Source: an uncultured Prevotella sp.
Lineage (GTDB): Bacteria > Bacteroidota > Bacteroidia > Bacteroidales > Bacteroidaceae
NCBI GenBank assembly: GCA_946999045.1
Contig: CAMQBR010000038.1
Coordinates: 1-19,043, forward strand
Length of the DNA stretch: 19,043 nucleotides
Direction: 5' to 3'
The notes under the pieces are model-generated. The model did not search any database. It worked only from the letters and a program-made list of their open reading frames with translations, and was not told the DNA's origin. Shown in pieces: positions 1 through 7,400 of the stretch; position 1 is the first letter of the stretch; every line of letters begins with the position of its first letter. Both the position numbers and the translations under genes were made by a program.

Positions 1-47
1 GGGACATAATGATAGCAATGATAAGAGCTCTTACAGGAGCGTATTAA
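1..47 (+). CDS. 3' end of an unidentified upstream gene (partial)
   Basis: Reading from base 3 there is an open frame of 14 codons that ends with TAA at 45-47 (protein tail ...RALTGAY). It is 37 bases before the start of the next gene in the same direction, so it is probably the last codons of the preceding gene in the same operon. Too little is visible to name a family. A second frame starting at base 2 also stays open, to about base 115, but it would overlap the next gene and encodes a less protein-like string. The choice of frame is therefore uncertain. Confidence 0.35.
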   Translation, partial: DIMIAMIRALTGAY

Positions 48-84
48 TTATTATAAAACAAAAAAAATGTGCAAAATATAAACT

Positions 85-531
85 ATGGCTAAAAACATTT
101 TATTATTTGTATTAGGAGCTGTAATATCTGTATTGTTTATAGTTTTCTCTACATCGTTGTTTGAGGTTTTATACTACGAACGGGAGTTCTCTAACGAGAT
201 GTATAATGCTAATTTGTATTTACCCTTGGCTTTTGTAGATGTGATGGTGGCATGGGTATTAGCAGCGATATATTATTATGTAATTAATTCGGTGAGGTTC
301 TCACGCTGGTATCATTGGCTAATCGTCTTGGTTATTGCTATGGTATTAGCACCAAGCATCAACTATATATATGCCAATGCAGCGTTTGCTGATGACGGCT
401 TAGCGTTTTATTCTCAATTATTGGGTTTTACCATGGTTGGTGTTATCATTGAGGCGGTGTTATTTATCATTGTTAGCTTCTCTTTGCGTTGGTGGTCGAG
501 TAATTGTCGACATACTCCGATACCAGAGTAG
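85..531 (+). CDS. Small integral membrane protein with four predicted helices, unknown function
   Basis: The 148-aa product has four hydrophobic segments at about residues 5-28, 46-67, 76-96 and 109-133, so it should sit in the inner membrane with both ends on the same side. Most of it is membrane; the loops are short. The C-terminal tail after the last helix is short and polar, with two tryptophans, a CRH motif and a proline-rich end. I do not recognise a catalytic motif or a named family. It precedes the tubulin-like gene by 170 bases in the same direction, which suggests a membrane partner or anchor for the tubulin/actin pair, but that is inference from position only. The ATG at 85 is chosen because the hydrophobic first helix follows directly. 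Confidence 0.8.
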   Translation: MAKNILLFVLGAVISVLFIVFSTSLFEVLYYEREFSNEMYNANLYLPLAFVDVMVAWVLAAIYYYVINSVRFSRWYHWLIVLVIAMVLAPSINYIYANAAFADDGLAFYSQLLGFTMVGVIIEAVLFIIVSFSLRWWSSNCRHTPIPE

Positions 532-701
532 GAGGAGCTTCCCCCCCCCCGATGGCTTCAAAGGGCGGTGAGAAAAAAATATATATATAAAAAAGCTTAT
601 ATATTTTTTTTGAGAGTAAATTTCCCGCAAGTTGGTTTACCCCTCCTTTTGGGAGGTAGCTGGGGGCTTTCATTTAAAACATTTCTACTATCATTTCTAC
701 T
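532..701 (+). repeat. Intergenic region with a C10 tract and GC-rich inverted repeat remnants
   Basis: This spacer between the membrane protein and the tubulin-like gene begins with a run of exactly ten C at 541-550, then a G-rich stretch (564-570), an AT-only hairpin (listed separately), and an inverted repeat with CCTCC at 642-646 and GGAGG at 652-656, followed by GGGGG at 662-666. Similar C/G-rich inverted repeats occur at 2256-2281 and 15402-15438. I see no protein-coding frame of weight on either strand and no clear TAnnTTTG promoter box. The C10 tract is a candidate for length variation by slippage. Confidence 0.5.
573..611 (+). terminator. AT-only hairpin with a T run, possible weak terminator
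   Basis: AAAAAAATATATA at 573-585 is the exact reverse complement of bases 598-610, giving a 13-bp stem with a 12-base loop and a run of eight T ending at 611. It lies 42 bases after the stop of the membrane protein gene. The stem holds no GC pair, so it is weaker than a typical intrinsic terminator. It could reduce read-through into the tubulin-like gene or simply be AT-rich spacer. Confidence 0.25.
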
Positions 702-703
702 AT
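680..703 (+). repeat. 12-bp tandem repeat overlapping the tubulin-like start codon
   Basis: CATTTCTACTAT occurs twice back to back (680-691 and 692-703). The second copy supplies the first two bases of the ATG at 702. Such a duplication changes the leader just before the start codon without changing the reading frame. Confidence 0.6.
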
Positions 704-2246
704 GCGACTATTCTTATTTCTTGTAGGCGGAACAGGGTCGCGCGTAATGCGACCATTAATCATGCAGTTTGCTGCAGGGGTACATCCTTTAGATACGACA
801 GGTACCCCTATGGCACTCGAAGTGATACCTCTTATTGTAGATCCGCACAAAGCTAATGAAGACCTGAAACGAACAGAGAATTTGCTACGGTGGTACAAGC
901 AAATTCGTAAGTCGTTGTATGGTGAAAACAAAGATATAACTAAGGGTTTTTTCTCTGTAAAGATATCAACTCTTTGTGATATTATTCCCAATGGAAGCCA
1001 TTTGAGTGATACCTTTATATTTAATTTGGGTACATTATCGTCTAATAAGTTCAATAAATTTATTAGTTACGATACCTTAGACACTGCTAACCAAGCATTG
1101 TGCTCAATGCTTTTTTCTACAGAGCAGTTAGAAACCACCATGAATATAGGCTTTGTAGGGTCGCCTAATATTGGCTCCATTGCACTCAATGAGTTTAAAG
1201 ACTCAGAAGAGTTTAAGCAGTTTGCCAATGTTTTTCAACCCTCCGACCGTGTATTTATCGTTAGCAGTATTTTTGGAGGAACAGGTGCTGCTGGTTATCC
1301 CGTTATAGTAAAGAATATTCGTAATGCGGGCAACAATGCACAGATAAGTAGCAGAGGTATTTTGCGTGATGCAAAGATAGGTGCCCTCACCGTGCTACCT
1401 TATTTTAATGTGCAGCAAGATAAAACCAGTCCGATAACAAGAGCCGATTTTATATCAAAAACCAAATCGGCTTTGTATTATTATCACGATAATCTTACGG
1501 GTATTAAGGAAAATAAAGCCTACCTACCCATGTCAAAGATTAATGCTTGCTATTACTTAGGCGATGAAGTACCCAGCACTCCTTATGTTAACGATCCGGG
1601 TAACAATGGGCAGCGTAACGATGCGCATATAGTAGAATATGTGGGGGCGTTATCAATACTCGACTTTTTGCAATTGCCCGATGACCAATTGCAAACTATT
1701 AATGGTAGAGCCATGAATCCTATATTCAAGGAATATGGTTTGGCAAACGATAAGAACACGCTATCGCTCAAAGACTTTGGCTTGTCTACTCGTATGTTGG
1801 TTAACAAGCAACTGGCAAAGTTTTATATAGCCTATCAGTACATCACGCATCAACTAAAGTACGATATAGGGAGAGGCTATACCGAGGATAAGCCTGAAAT
1901 AAAGTTGGGTTTCCTCTCGACGATGTTCTTTGAGAATTTATCAGCCAACTTTTTTGTAGCATATCGCACGTGGCTTAAAGAGTTGAAAAACAATCAGCGT
2001 AGTTTCATACCATTCAATCTTGATACTGCGAAGCTATCCGAGTCGCTCACCGACATAGTAGCCAAGCGCAGTTTGTTTAAGTCGGCCATCGATTACAATA
2101 CAGTGCTATCTTCGCTTAACAAAATAAGTCAGCAAGCTACTAAGTTACATCGATATAATGACAACAATGTAGCATACAAACTATTAAGTTTGCTTGATGA
2201 GGCTTTAGATAAGTTGATAGATGAAAAGTATAATGCAGTAGAGTAA
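702..2246 (+). CDS. Tubulin/FtsZ-fold GTPase-like protein (Tubulin_2-like)
   Basis: The 514-aa product starts with a beta strand and a glycine turn, VGGTG at residues 8-12, in the place of the first nucleotide-binding loop of tubulins. A hydrophobic strand at 184-190 leads into FGGTGAAG at 191-198, which matches the glycine-rich T4 phosphate loop of tubulin/FtsZ (consensus GGGTGTG-like). A further strand and loop follow (IGALTVLPYF, 227-236). The order and spacing fit the tubulin fold; the motif details exclude an ordinary FtsZ and resemble the prokaryotic 'tubulin-like' family (Pfam Tubulin_2). It would bind GTP and may polymerise; neither can be seen here. The C-terminal part (about 340-514) has no motif I recognise. 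It is followed after 81 bases by the actin-like gene, and both probably belong to one operon. No signal peptide or membrane helix is present, so it should be cytoplasmic. Confidence 0.78.
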   Translation: MRLFLFLVGGTGSRVMRPLIMQFAAGVHPLDTTGTPMALEVIPLIVDPHKANEDLKRTENLLRWYKQIRKSLYGENKDITKGFFSVKISTLCDIIPNGSHLSDTFIFNLGTLSSNKFNKFISYDTLDTANQALCSMLFSTEQLETTMNIGFVGSPNIGSIALNEFKDSEEFKQFANVFQPSDRVFIVSSIFGGTGAAGYPVIVKNIRNAGNNAQISSRGILRDAKIGALTVLPYFNVQQDKTSPITRADFISKTKSALYYYHDNLTGIKENKAYLPMSKINACYYLGDEVPSTPYVNDPGNNGQRNDAHIVEYVGALSILDFLQLPDDQLQTINGRAMNPIFKEYGLANDKNTLSLKDFGLSTRMLVNKQLAKFYIAYQYITHQLKYDIGRGYTEDKPEIKLGFLSTMFFENLSANFFVAYRTWLKELKNNQRSFIPFNLDTAKLSESLTDIVAKRSLFKSAIDYNTVLSSLNKISQQATKLHRYNDNNVAYKLLSLLDEALDKLIDEKYNAVE

Positions 2247-2255
2247 AGTCTCCCT

Positions 2256-2281
2256 CTCCCCCTTCTAAAAAATGGGGGGAG
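2256..2281. repeat. C/G-rich inverted repeat between the tubulin-like and actin-like genes
   Basis: CTCCCCC at 2256-2262 pairs with GGGGGAG at 2275-2281 across a 12-base AT-rich loop. It lies in the 81-base spacer. There is no T run after it, so it does not look like a standard terminator. It resembles the C/G-rich elements at 541-658 and 15402-15438 and may be the remnant of a dispersed intergenic repeat or a transcript-processing or stability hairpin. Confidence 0.5.
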
Positions 2282-2327
2282 CAAGAGTTATGTAGGGGAC
2301 GATATAACAAATGAATTAATAATACTT

Positions 2328-5300
2328 ATGTCAAAGATATTATCATTTAACAAGAAAACAACAGGTGAAGGGTGGATAGCTCTCAACTCACAGTACAATG
2401 CTGATGAAATAGAAATGATAGACGACCCCAATGGTGGGTTGTCAGAGGTGCCGCGCACAGCTATTCCTTCTCCTTTTGCACAAATGGATTTGGTGAAGAA
2501 TGCCTTTCAACGCCTTGCCGCACATGACAATTTGCAAGGAGAAGTGATGGACCAAAAGCTGGTGGCGAATGCTTTGGATATAGCACAGCTGTTCTTTAAC
2601 TTCACCGAATTGCACAGTCAGCTGCATATTGTAGAGTGGAACAGAGAGGTGGCATTACCCTTGCTGAAGAGTAATCAGCAGCACCGCTTGTTGGGCGAAA
2701 CCATAGAGATGTTCTTGAACCAAGACAAAGAGGCTTTCAATTTTGATAAGCTCGACCGGCTTTACTTCCTTGTGTATGGTAATCAGGTAATTGGTTCTAC
2801 ATCGCCTGTAACGCTGTTTATGGCAACACCTAATGCCAAGAAAGAAAAGTATAAGTTGCCTGTAGAACAAAACGTAATGCTCTTTAGTGAGTGCCGCCCC
2901 TTGTATCAGCGCGACAGCATGTTTGTTAAGTACATTTATGCCCTGTTTACCGCCTATCCCGACTTAAAGACACTTTGCTCAGAGGTAAACAGCTACCTTA
3001 TTACCAACTTTCATTTGTTGGATGCTTCGTTGCAAACCGATATATTAAAAGAAATAGGCAACCCTACCGCCTTTGATATAGAACATCAGGCAGGTGCGCT
3101 TACTTTCTTGCAAACTCACTTTCAAACTTTTAATGATGGTGTGCAGGCTTTGGGTGTTCCTTTCTACAGCGTTCGCACAGAAGATATACAAAAAGCCATT
3201 GCGCAAAGCGATTTTAAGATGCAGCCTTCGCATCAGCAGGATGATGTAATACCTTTGGTGTTGCAAAATCACCTTAATGCTTCGCAGAGTGGCGAACTAA
3301 AATATATTACACATACATGGGATGATAATACAGTTATCAAGCCCTGTGATTATGCTTTGACGCCCGATAAGCGTATCTTGCCTGGTACCAATCATCAGTA
3401 CCCATGGCTGACAGATGATGACTTTTTGCAACCTGCCCTCATTAAGTTAGATTTCACCTTAAATAAAGAACAGTTTTTTGATGGTAACATGGTGGTGGGG
3501 TCAAATAATACCGATCAATGCAACTTTTTATTGCCTTTGAAGCCATTGTTCTTCAAATACTTTGATGTACATGACTTATGGCGAACCATCAGTGGTAAAC
3601 CTATGTTCGAGATGGAACATGTTACCATGGGCAAGGTAGAAAAGGTAATAGTTACGTTGCGTGTGCCTATACAAAAAGAGCGCCACTTCGTTACCTTGCA
3701 CCGTACCTATGTTAAGATGACACAGGATAATGATTTATCGTATAATCAGGAGGAGAACTATGGCTACTTCGTTACTGTTCCTTTTGCACTGAGCATTTTT
3801 CCGTTTGTTCGCACTGAGGGATTGAAGCAATACAATGTGCAGTTAATTGACCGTGCGTTGCAATCTCTGAAGAATGATGCTGTTAGCCTGTCGTTCTTTA
3901 AGAATGGTTATCAGCAGCAATTGTCGCCTACCGAGGTAACTGAGCGCAGCAGATCACTGAAGGCCGTAAAGCGTGTGGGCTCTACCTATTATCGTTTGCA
4001 GAGTGATTTTGATTATATCAATGTTACACTAACCGATGACAGAGGCAACGTTGCCGTGCAGGGCGTGGTTTGTCCTATGTGGAATAGCTACATACAAGGA
4101 CACGAGCAGTTTACTTTTGCTGTTGACTTTGGTACAACCAATACGCATATTGAGACTATGGCTTCGCAAGGTATGCCACAACCTCTATCGGTTGGTATAA
4201 TGCCTAACCAACAGTTAGTGGCTACATTATATAATGGTGAGAGTGTGTTGTATGATGTAATTATGAAGCAAGAGTTTGTTACTAAGAGCATTGGTGAAGC
4301 CTATGGATTTCCACAGCGTACGGTACTTTCAGAGTGCGAACGTCTGGATGCAACGAATGTAGATCAGATTGTAGCCTTGGGCGATGCCAATATACCATTT
4401 ATCTACGAAAAGGAATCTATAGGTTATGGCAATCGTATAGTACCTAACCTTAAATGGTCTACCGAGATAGCTAACAATAAGCGCATTAAGGCATATCTTA
4501 CAGAGTTGGCGTTGCTTATGCGCACCAAGGTGTTGTTAGAGAATGGCGACATCACCCAAACACGTTTAGTATGGTTTTATCCGCTTTCCATGAAGGTGGG
4601 TAATGTGCGCAAGTTAGGTGAGATGTGGGCAAAAACCTTTACCAACGTTTTTGGTATACCTGTTACCAACAGCAATCTCATACAGATGCCAGAGAGCGTT
4701 GCTCCTTATTACTTTTACAAGAGCAGCAGTTCGTTTAAAGGAGCAGCCAGTACGGTAGCCAGCATTGATATTGGTGGTGGTACAAGTGATGTGGTGGTGT
4801 ACGAGAGCAATGCCACACACCCCACTTTGCTCACTTCGTTTCGTTTTGCAGCCAACGTGTTGTTTGGCGATGGTTTCTCTGATGTACCACAGGGTGATAA
4901 CAACCCAATGGTAAAGAAGTATGTTGAGTATTTTGCGCATCTCTTTGATAGCGATGATGATAAATACGGTGAGCTAAATGGTATCTTGGATGATATATGC
5001 GAAAAGCGTAAGTCGGAAGATATCAATGCTTTCCTCTTCTCTGTTATTAATAACAAAGTGGTTAATGGTAACGATGTCTTCTCATACAATTTGCGGTTGA
5101 ACGAGGATGGCGAGCGCAAAATTATCTTTATCTACTTCTATGTTACGCTTATCTACTATGTGGCTAAGATGATGAAGTATCGTAACTTGCAAATGCCGCG
5201 CAGCATCATGTTTTCTGGAACAGGTTCCAAGGTATTGGATATTGTGGGCACGCAGTGCGATTTAGAGCTTCTTACACAGGAGGTGATAGAGCGTGTGTAC

Positions 5301-5801
5301 GGTGAATGCTATAATGCCGATGGCTTTAACGTGGTGATGGAGAAGAAAGAGCCTAAGCAAATTACCTGTCGTGGCGCTTTGTTGCAGGTAAGCGACATCA
5401 AGGGTACGCAGGAGGTTCAACAGCTTAATAACAAGATGGAGGGCTTTAACAATACGCTTAAGTTTAATTACTCCATGATTTCTCAGCAGACGTTGCACTA
5501 TGAAGATATGGATAAAGAGGAAATTCGCTTGGCTATTGTAGAACAGGTTCAGCAGTTCAATGCTTTTTTCTGTCAGCTTTGTGATGATATCCATGTAGTA
5601 GACCGCTTTTTGGTTGACAACCGTAGTTTGCAGCAGTTCAAGCAGTTGGTTAACAAAGATCTTGGTCATCATCTCATCAAGGGGTGGAACTTTGTTAACA
5701 AAAACCAAACAGATAAAAATCCTTCTGATGCCATTGAGGATACGCTCTTCTTTTATCCCATCATTGGTAGCATTAGAGATAACTTGATAAATAACTTGTA
5801 G
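2328..5801 (+). CDS. Large protein with C-terminal actin/Hsp70-fold ATPase domain
   Basis: The 1157-aa product carries the nucleotide-binding motifs of the actin superfamily in the right order. Phosphate-1 is VDFGTTNTH with Asp600 and Gly602. Phosphate-2 is IDIGGGTSD with Asp814, Gly816-818 and Asp821. The adenosine motif is FSGTGSK at 962-968. The ATPase domain thus spans roughly 595-1000. The first 595 residues have no motif I recognise, and about 150 more follow the ATPase domain. There is no signal peptide or membrane helix, so it should act in the cytoplasm. Actin, MreB, ParM and FtsA are far smaller (about 320-420 aa). The SrfB family is of similar size and is a possible distant match, but I cannot confirm this. 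The gene directly follows the tubulin-like gene, which suggests the two proteins work together. Confidence 0.8.
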   Translation: MSKILSFNKKTTGEGWIALNSQYNADEIEMIDDPNGGLSEVPRTAIPSPFAQMDLVKNAFQRLAAHDNLQGEVMDQKLVANALDIAQLFFNFTELHSQLHIVEWNREVALPLLKSNQQHRLLGETIEMFLNQDKEAFNFDKLDRLYFLVYGNQVIGSTSPVTLFMATPNAKKEKYKLPVEQNVMLFSECRPLYQRDSMFVKYIYALFTAYPDLKTLCSEVNSYLITNFHLLDASLQTDILKEIGNPTAFDIEHQAGALTFLQTHFQTFNDGVQALGVPFYSVRTEDIQKAIAQSDFKMQPSHQQDDVIPLVLQNHLNASQSGELKYITHTWDDNTVIKPCDYALTPDKRILPGTNHQYPWLTDDDFLQPALIKLDFTLNKEQFFDGNMVVGSNNTDQCNFLLPLKPLFFKYFDVHDLWRTISGKPMFEMEHVTMGKVEKVIVTLRVPIQKERHFVTLHRTYVKMTQDNDLSYNQEENYGYFVTVPFALSIFPFVRTEGLKQYNVQLIDRALQSLKNDAVSLSFFKNGYQQQLSPTEVTERSRSLKAVKRVGSTYYRLQSDFDYINVTLTDDRGNVAVQGVVCPMWNSYIQGHEQFTFAVDFGTTNTHIETMASQGMPQPLSVGIMPNQQLVATLYNGESVLYDVIMKQEFVTKSIGEAYGFPQRTVLSECERLDATNVDQIVALGDANIPFIYEKESIGYGNRIVPNLKWSTEIANNKRIKAYLTELALLMRTKVLLENGDITQTRLVWFYPLSMKVGNVRKLGEMWAKTFTNVFGIPVTNSNLIQMPESVAPYYFYKSSSSFKGAASTVASIDIGGGTSDVVVYESNATHPTLLTSFRFAANVLFGDGFSDVPQGDNNPMVKKYVEYFAHLFDSDDDKYGELNGILDDICEKRKSEDINAFLFSVINNKVVNGNDVFSYNLRLNEDGERKIIFIYFYVTLIYYVAKMMKYRNLQMPRSIMFSGTGSKVLDIVGTQCDLELLTQEVIERVYGECYNADGFNVVMEKKEPKQITCRGALLQVSDIKGTQEVQQLNNKMEGFNNTLKFNYSMISQQTLHYEDMDKEEIRLAIVEQVQQFNAFFCQLCDDIHVVDRFLVDNRSLQQFKQLVNKDLGHHLIKGWNFVNKNQTDKNPSDAIEDTLFFYPIIGSIRDNLINNL

Positions 5802-5834
5802 TATAATAATGTGAAATGAGCAATATATAAAAAA

Positions 5835-5933
5835 ATGAAACAATCTAATAGAAAATATATAGTAAAAAAAAACGGTTATGCTAACAGCTTATCAACTTGT
5901 TATCTCGTAAACACTCATCAACTTGTCGACTAA
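5835..5933 (+). CDS. Possible 32-aa leader-like small ORF in the spacer
   Basis: ATG at 5835 opens a 32-codon frame that ends with TAA at 5931-5933, just before the coiled-coil gene starts at 5944. The first dozen residues are rich in lysine and asparagine. The second half is encoded by a degenerate 8-9-base repeat (ATCAACTTGT at 5890-5899 and 5917-5926). The spacer nature of that repeat argues against a real protein; the position, in the same direction and ending 10 bases before the next start, would allow a leader peptide. Evidence is weak. Confidence 0.2.
   Translation: MKQSNRKYIVKKNGYANSLSTCYLVNTHQLVD
5889..5931 (+). repeat. Degenerate short-period repeat before the coiled-coil gene
   Basis: ATCAACTTGT occurs exactly twice, at 5890-5899 and 5917-5926. 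The bases between them (TATCTCGTAAACACTC) look like diverged copies of the same 8-9-base unit. It occupies the leader region just upstream of the ATG at 5944. Such short runs could affect leader structure or spacing. Confidence 0.45.
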
Positions 5934-5943
5934 AGAAAAACTT

Positions 5944-6486
5944 ATGTTTAAAAATACTATCAACAAACAAATACAGGAGTTACTATTGCCATACGAAGAG
6001 CAACTAAAAAAGCTAAAAACGCAGGTAAAGCAATTGCAACATCGTGTAGAAACGCTTGAGCAACTGGCACAACAACATGCCCATGAAGAGACTGTAGTTC
6101 GACAAAAGGTTGAATATTCTAATGAGAAGGCAGCTTCAGTAACGAAGGCTATTCACACACCAGCTTTTACAGAAAAATGTTTATATCTGGATTCGCCACA
6201 GGAGGGTGGCTTCTTTGCTTCATGGCATACCACCGAACAGATAGGTAAGAGCATCTATCTTCTTACAACCAAAGATGGGATAAACGGAAAGTTTTCAATG
6301 CTTAATACGCCCGATGCCATTGCTACTGCCACTATTAGCGTATCGCAGTTTGTTAAGACTGTTTGTAAGGTGCAGGGTAGCATTCGCAGCATGCCTACTC
6401 ATATTAAAACAGTAAAGGAGGGGTGTGCTGTGTTTGAAAACAATACATGGCGTGTTACTACCAAAGCGGTTGTTACTTTTATGTAA
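5944..6486 (+). CDS. Coiled-coil protein of the tubulin/actin operon, unknown function
   Basis: From the ATG at 5944 the product is 180 aa. An in-frame TTG at 5923 would add seven residues, but ATG is the usual choice in this group and the extra codons lie in a spacer repeat. The N-terminal third (about residues 5-50) is Glu/Gln/Lys/Leu-rich with heptad spacing, a clear coiled coil. The rest (about 75-180) looks like a compact beta-rich domain with many aromatic and small residues and two cysteines. No signal peptide or membrane segment is present. I do not recognise the family. It follows the actin-like gene by 142 bases in the same direction. A coiled coil fits a role as oligomeric adaptor for the larger partners, but this is inference. 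Confidence 0.72.
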   Translation: MFKNTINKQIQELLLPYEEQLKKLKTQVKQLQHRVETLEQLAQQHAHEETVVRQKVEYSNEKAASVTKAIHTPAFTEKCLYLDSPQEGGFFASWHTTEQIGKSIYLLTTKDGINGKFSMLNTPDAIATATISVSQFVKTVCKVQGSIRSMPTHIKTVKEGCAVFENNTWRVTTKAVVTFM

Positions 6487-6491
6487 AGACA

Positions 6492-6507
6492 GGTTATATA
6501 AACTACC
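6492..6507. repeat. Diverged copy of the dispersed GGTTCTATAAATTACC motif
   Basis: GGTTATATAAACTACC starts five bases after the stop of the coiled-coil gene. It matches the better copy at 7493-7508 except at three positions. Other copies are at 7461, 7558, 10730 and 15495. Confidence 0.4.
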
Positions 6508-6599
6508 TTTGTTAGATTTTTTGAACTTTAGTAGAGCAAGTATAAAAAAAACGGTAAATTTATAGCGGATAGATAGAAATTATTAGGAAACACTTTTGT

Positions 6600-7400
6600 A
6601 TGATGCAGATAAAATGCCCTAAATGCAGATTTAAGTTTGATACTCCTGTTGTACCAGGCATCACAGAAATATTATGCGTGTGTCCTCGATGTGGTACACC
6701 TTTTACGTATGTTATCTCTTTGGATGAAAGGGAAAATATAGACGCAAAGCCAGCAGAAGCCAAAGAAGAGGAATGCGCTGCTGTTTCATTATCTGAAAAA
6801 GATAAGACAACGTCTCCTCATTCTTCACAAAACACAAATTCGTCTTTTACGCCCTTCAAAGAAAATCTTGATTGGCAGAAGGGTTCTAAGCCTAAAACAA
6901 AGCCTGTAACTAAAGATAATGTCTATAAAAAGCGCAAAAGAAAACGTATAAAAAGTTATAGAGAATTTATCTTGTTGGTGTTTTTCCTGTGTTTTATTCT
7001 GATAGCCAAAAAGTCGTGTCGCTCTTATTCATCTAAAAATAACATGACAGGTGCGCCCACAGAGAAGATACAGCTAACCGATAGCGATGAGAGCAAGTCT
7101 TCTTCTGCTGCTTCTTCTTCGGATGTTGATCCTTTTGAGGAGATACATCCTGGTAAAGCTCCTTCATGGATACAAGGCACATGGGTGTTTCATGCCGATT
7201 ATGGCGATATAAAGTTAACAATTAATGGCGATAGTATTTGCGAGTTGATTGACAATGATATGGTTAAAGGAACGTTTTATTATAAAAATCACCAGTTGGT
7301 TTGTGATTTTGGCTCTCCTGATAACATAATGATTTATCGGTTGGATGTAAATAGGCAACAGATAGATGCAGGAAATGGTATGATGATGAAGAAAGAGTAG
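6600..7400 (+). CDS. Zinc-ribbon protein with a single membrane anchor and an extracytoplasmic domain
   Basis: The 266-aa product has a short zinc ribbon at its N-terminus: Cys6-x2-Cys9 and Cys28-x2-Cys31, similar to the MJ0042/GYF-type zinc-ribbon heads of many membrane-linked proteins. A polar, low-complexity linker (45-108) leads to a very basic stretch (110-121) and one hydrophobic helix (122-137). The positive charges before the helix place the ribbon in the cytoplasm. A Ser/Asp-rich linker then leads to a small beta-rich C-terminal domain (about 188-262) starting with WIQGTWVF and ending with a QIDAG motif. No enzyme motif is visible. A second ATG is at 6603. It is the last gene of the left-hand set, 113 bases after the coiled-coil gene. 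It could pass a signal across the membrane or tether the assembly, but this is inference. Confidence 0.75.
   Translation: MMQIKCPKCRFKFDTPVVPGITEILCVCPRCGTPFTYVISLDERENIDAKPAEAKEEECAAVSLSEKDKTTSPHSSQNTNSSFTPFKENLDWQKGSKPKTKPVTKDNVYKKRKRKRIKSYREFILLVFFLCFILIAKKSCRSYSSKNNMTGAPTEKIQLTDSDESKSSSAASSSDVDPFEEIHPGKAPSWIQGTWVFHADYGDIKLTINGDSICELIDNDMVKGTFYYKNHQLVCDFGSPDNIMIYRLDVNRQQIDAGNGMMMKKE

Noticed and set aside
674..1054. 126-aa minus-strand open frame over the start of the tubulin-like gene
   Set aside because: It overlaps the tubulin-like gene, whose motifs at residues 8-12 and 191-198 fix the + strand as coding.
702..2246. Tubulin-like protein as cell-division FtsZ or a phage/plasmid TubZ or PhuZ
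   Set aside because: Motif details and length differ from FtsZ, and no plasmid partition, phage or integration genes are nearby.
4715..5119. 134-aa minus-strand open frame within the actin-like gene
   Set aside because: It covers the phosphate-2 region of the actin-like protein on the opposite strand and has no features of its own.
2328..5801. Actin-like protein as DnaK/Hsp70 chaperone
   Set aside because: The ATPase domain is at the C-terminal half and there is no Hsp70 substrate-binding domain after it; the first 595 residues are unlike Hsp70.
5262..5843. 193-aa open frame on the minus strand under the end of the actin-like gene
   Set aside because: It lies antisense to a strongly supported coding region and its sequence looks like a reverse-frame reading without domain features.
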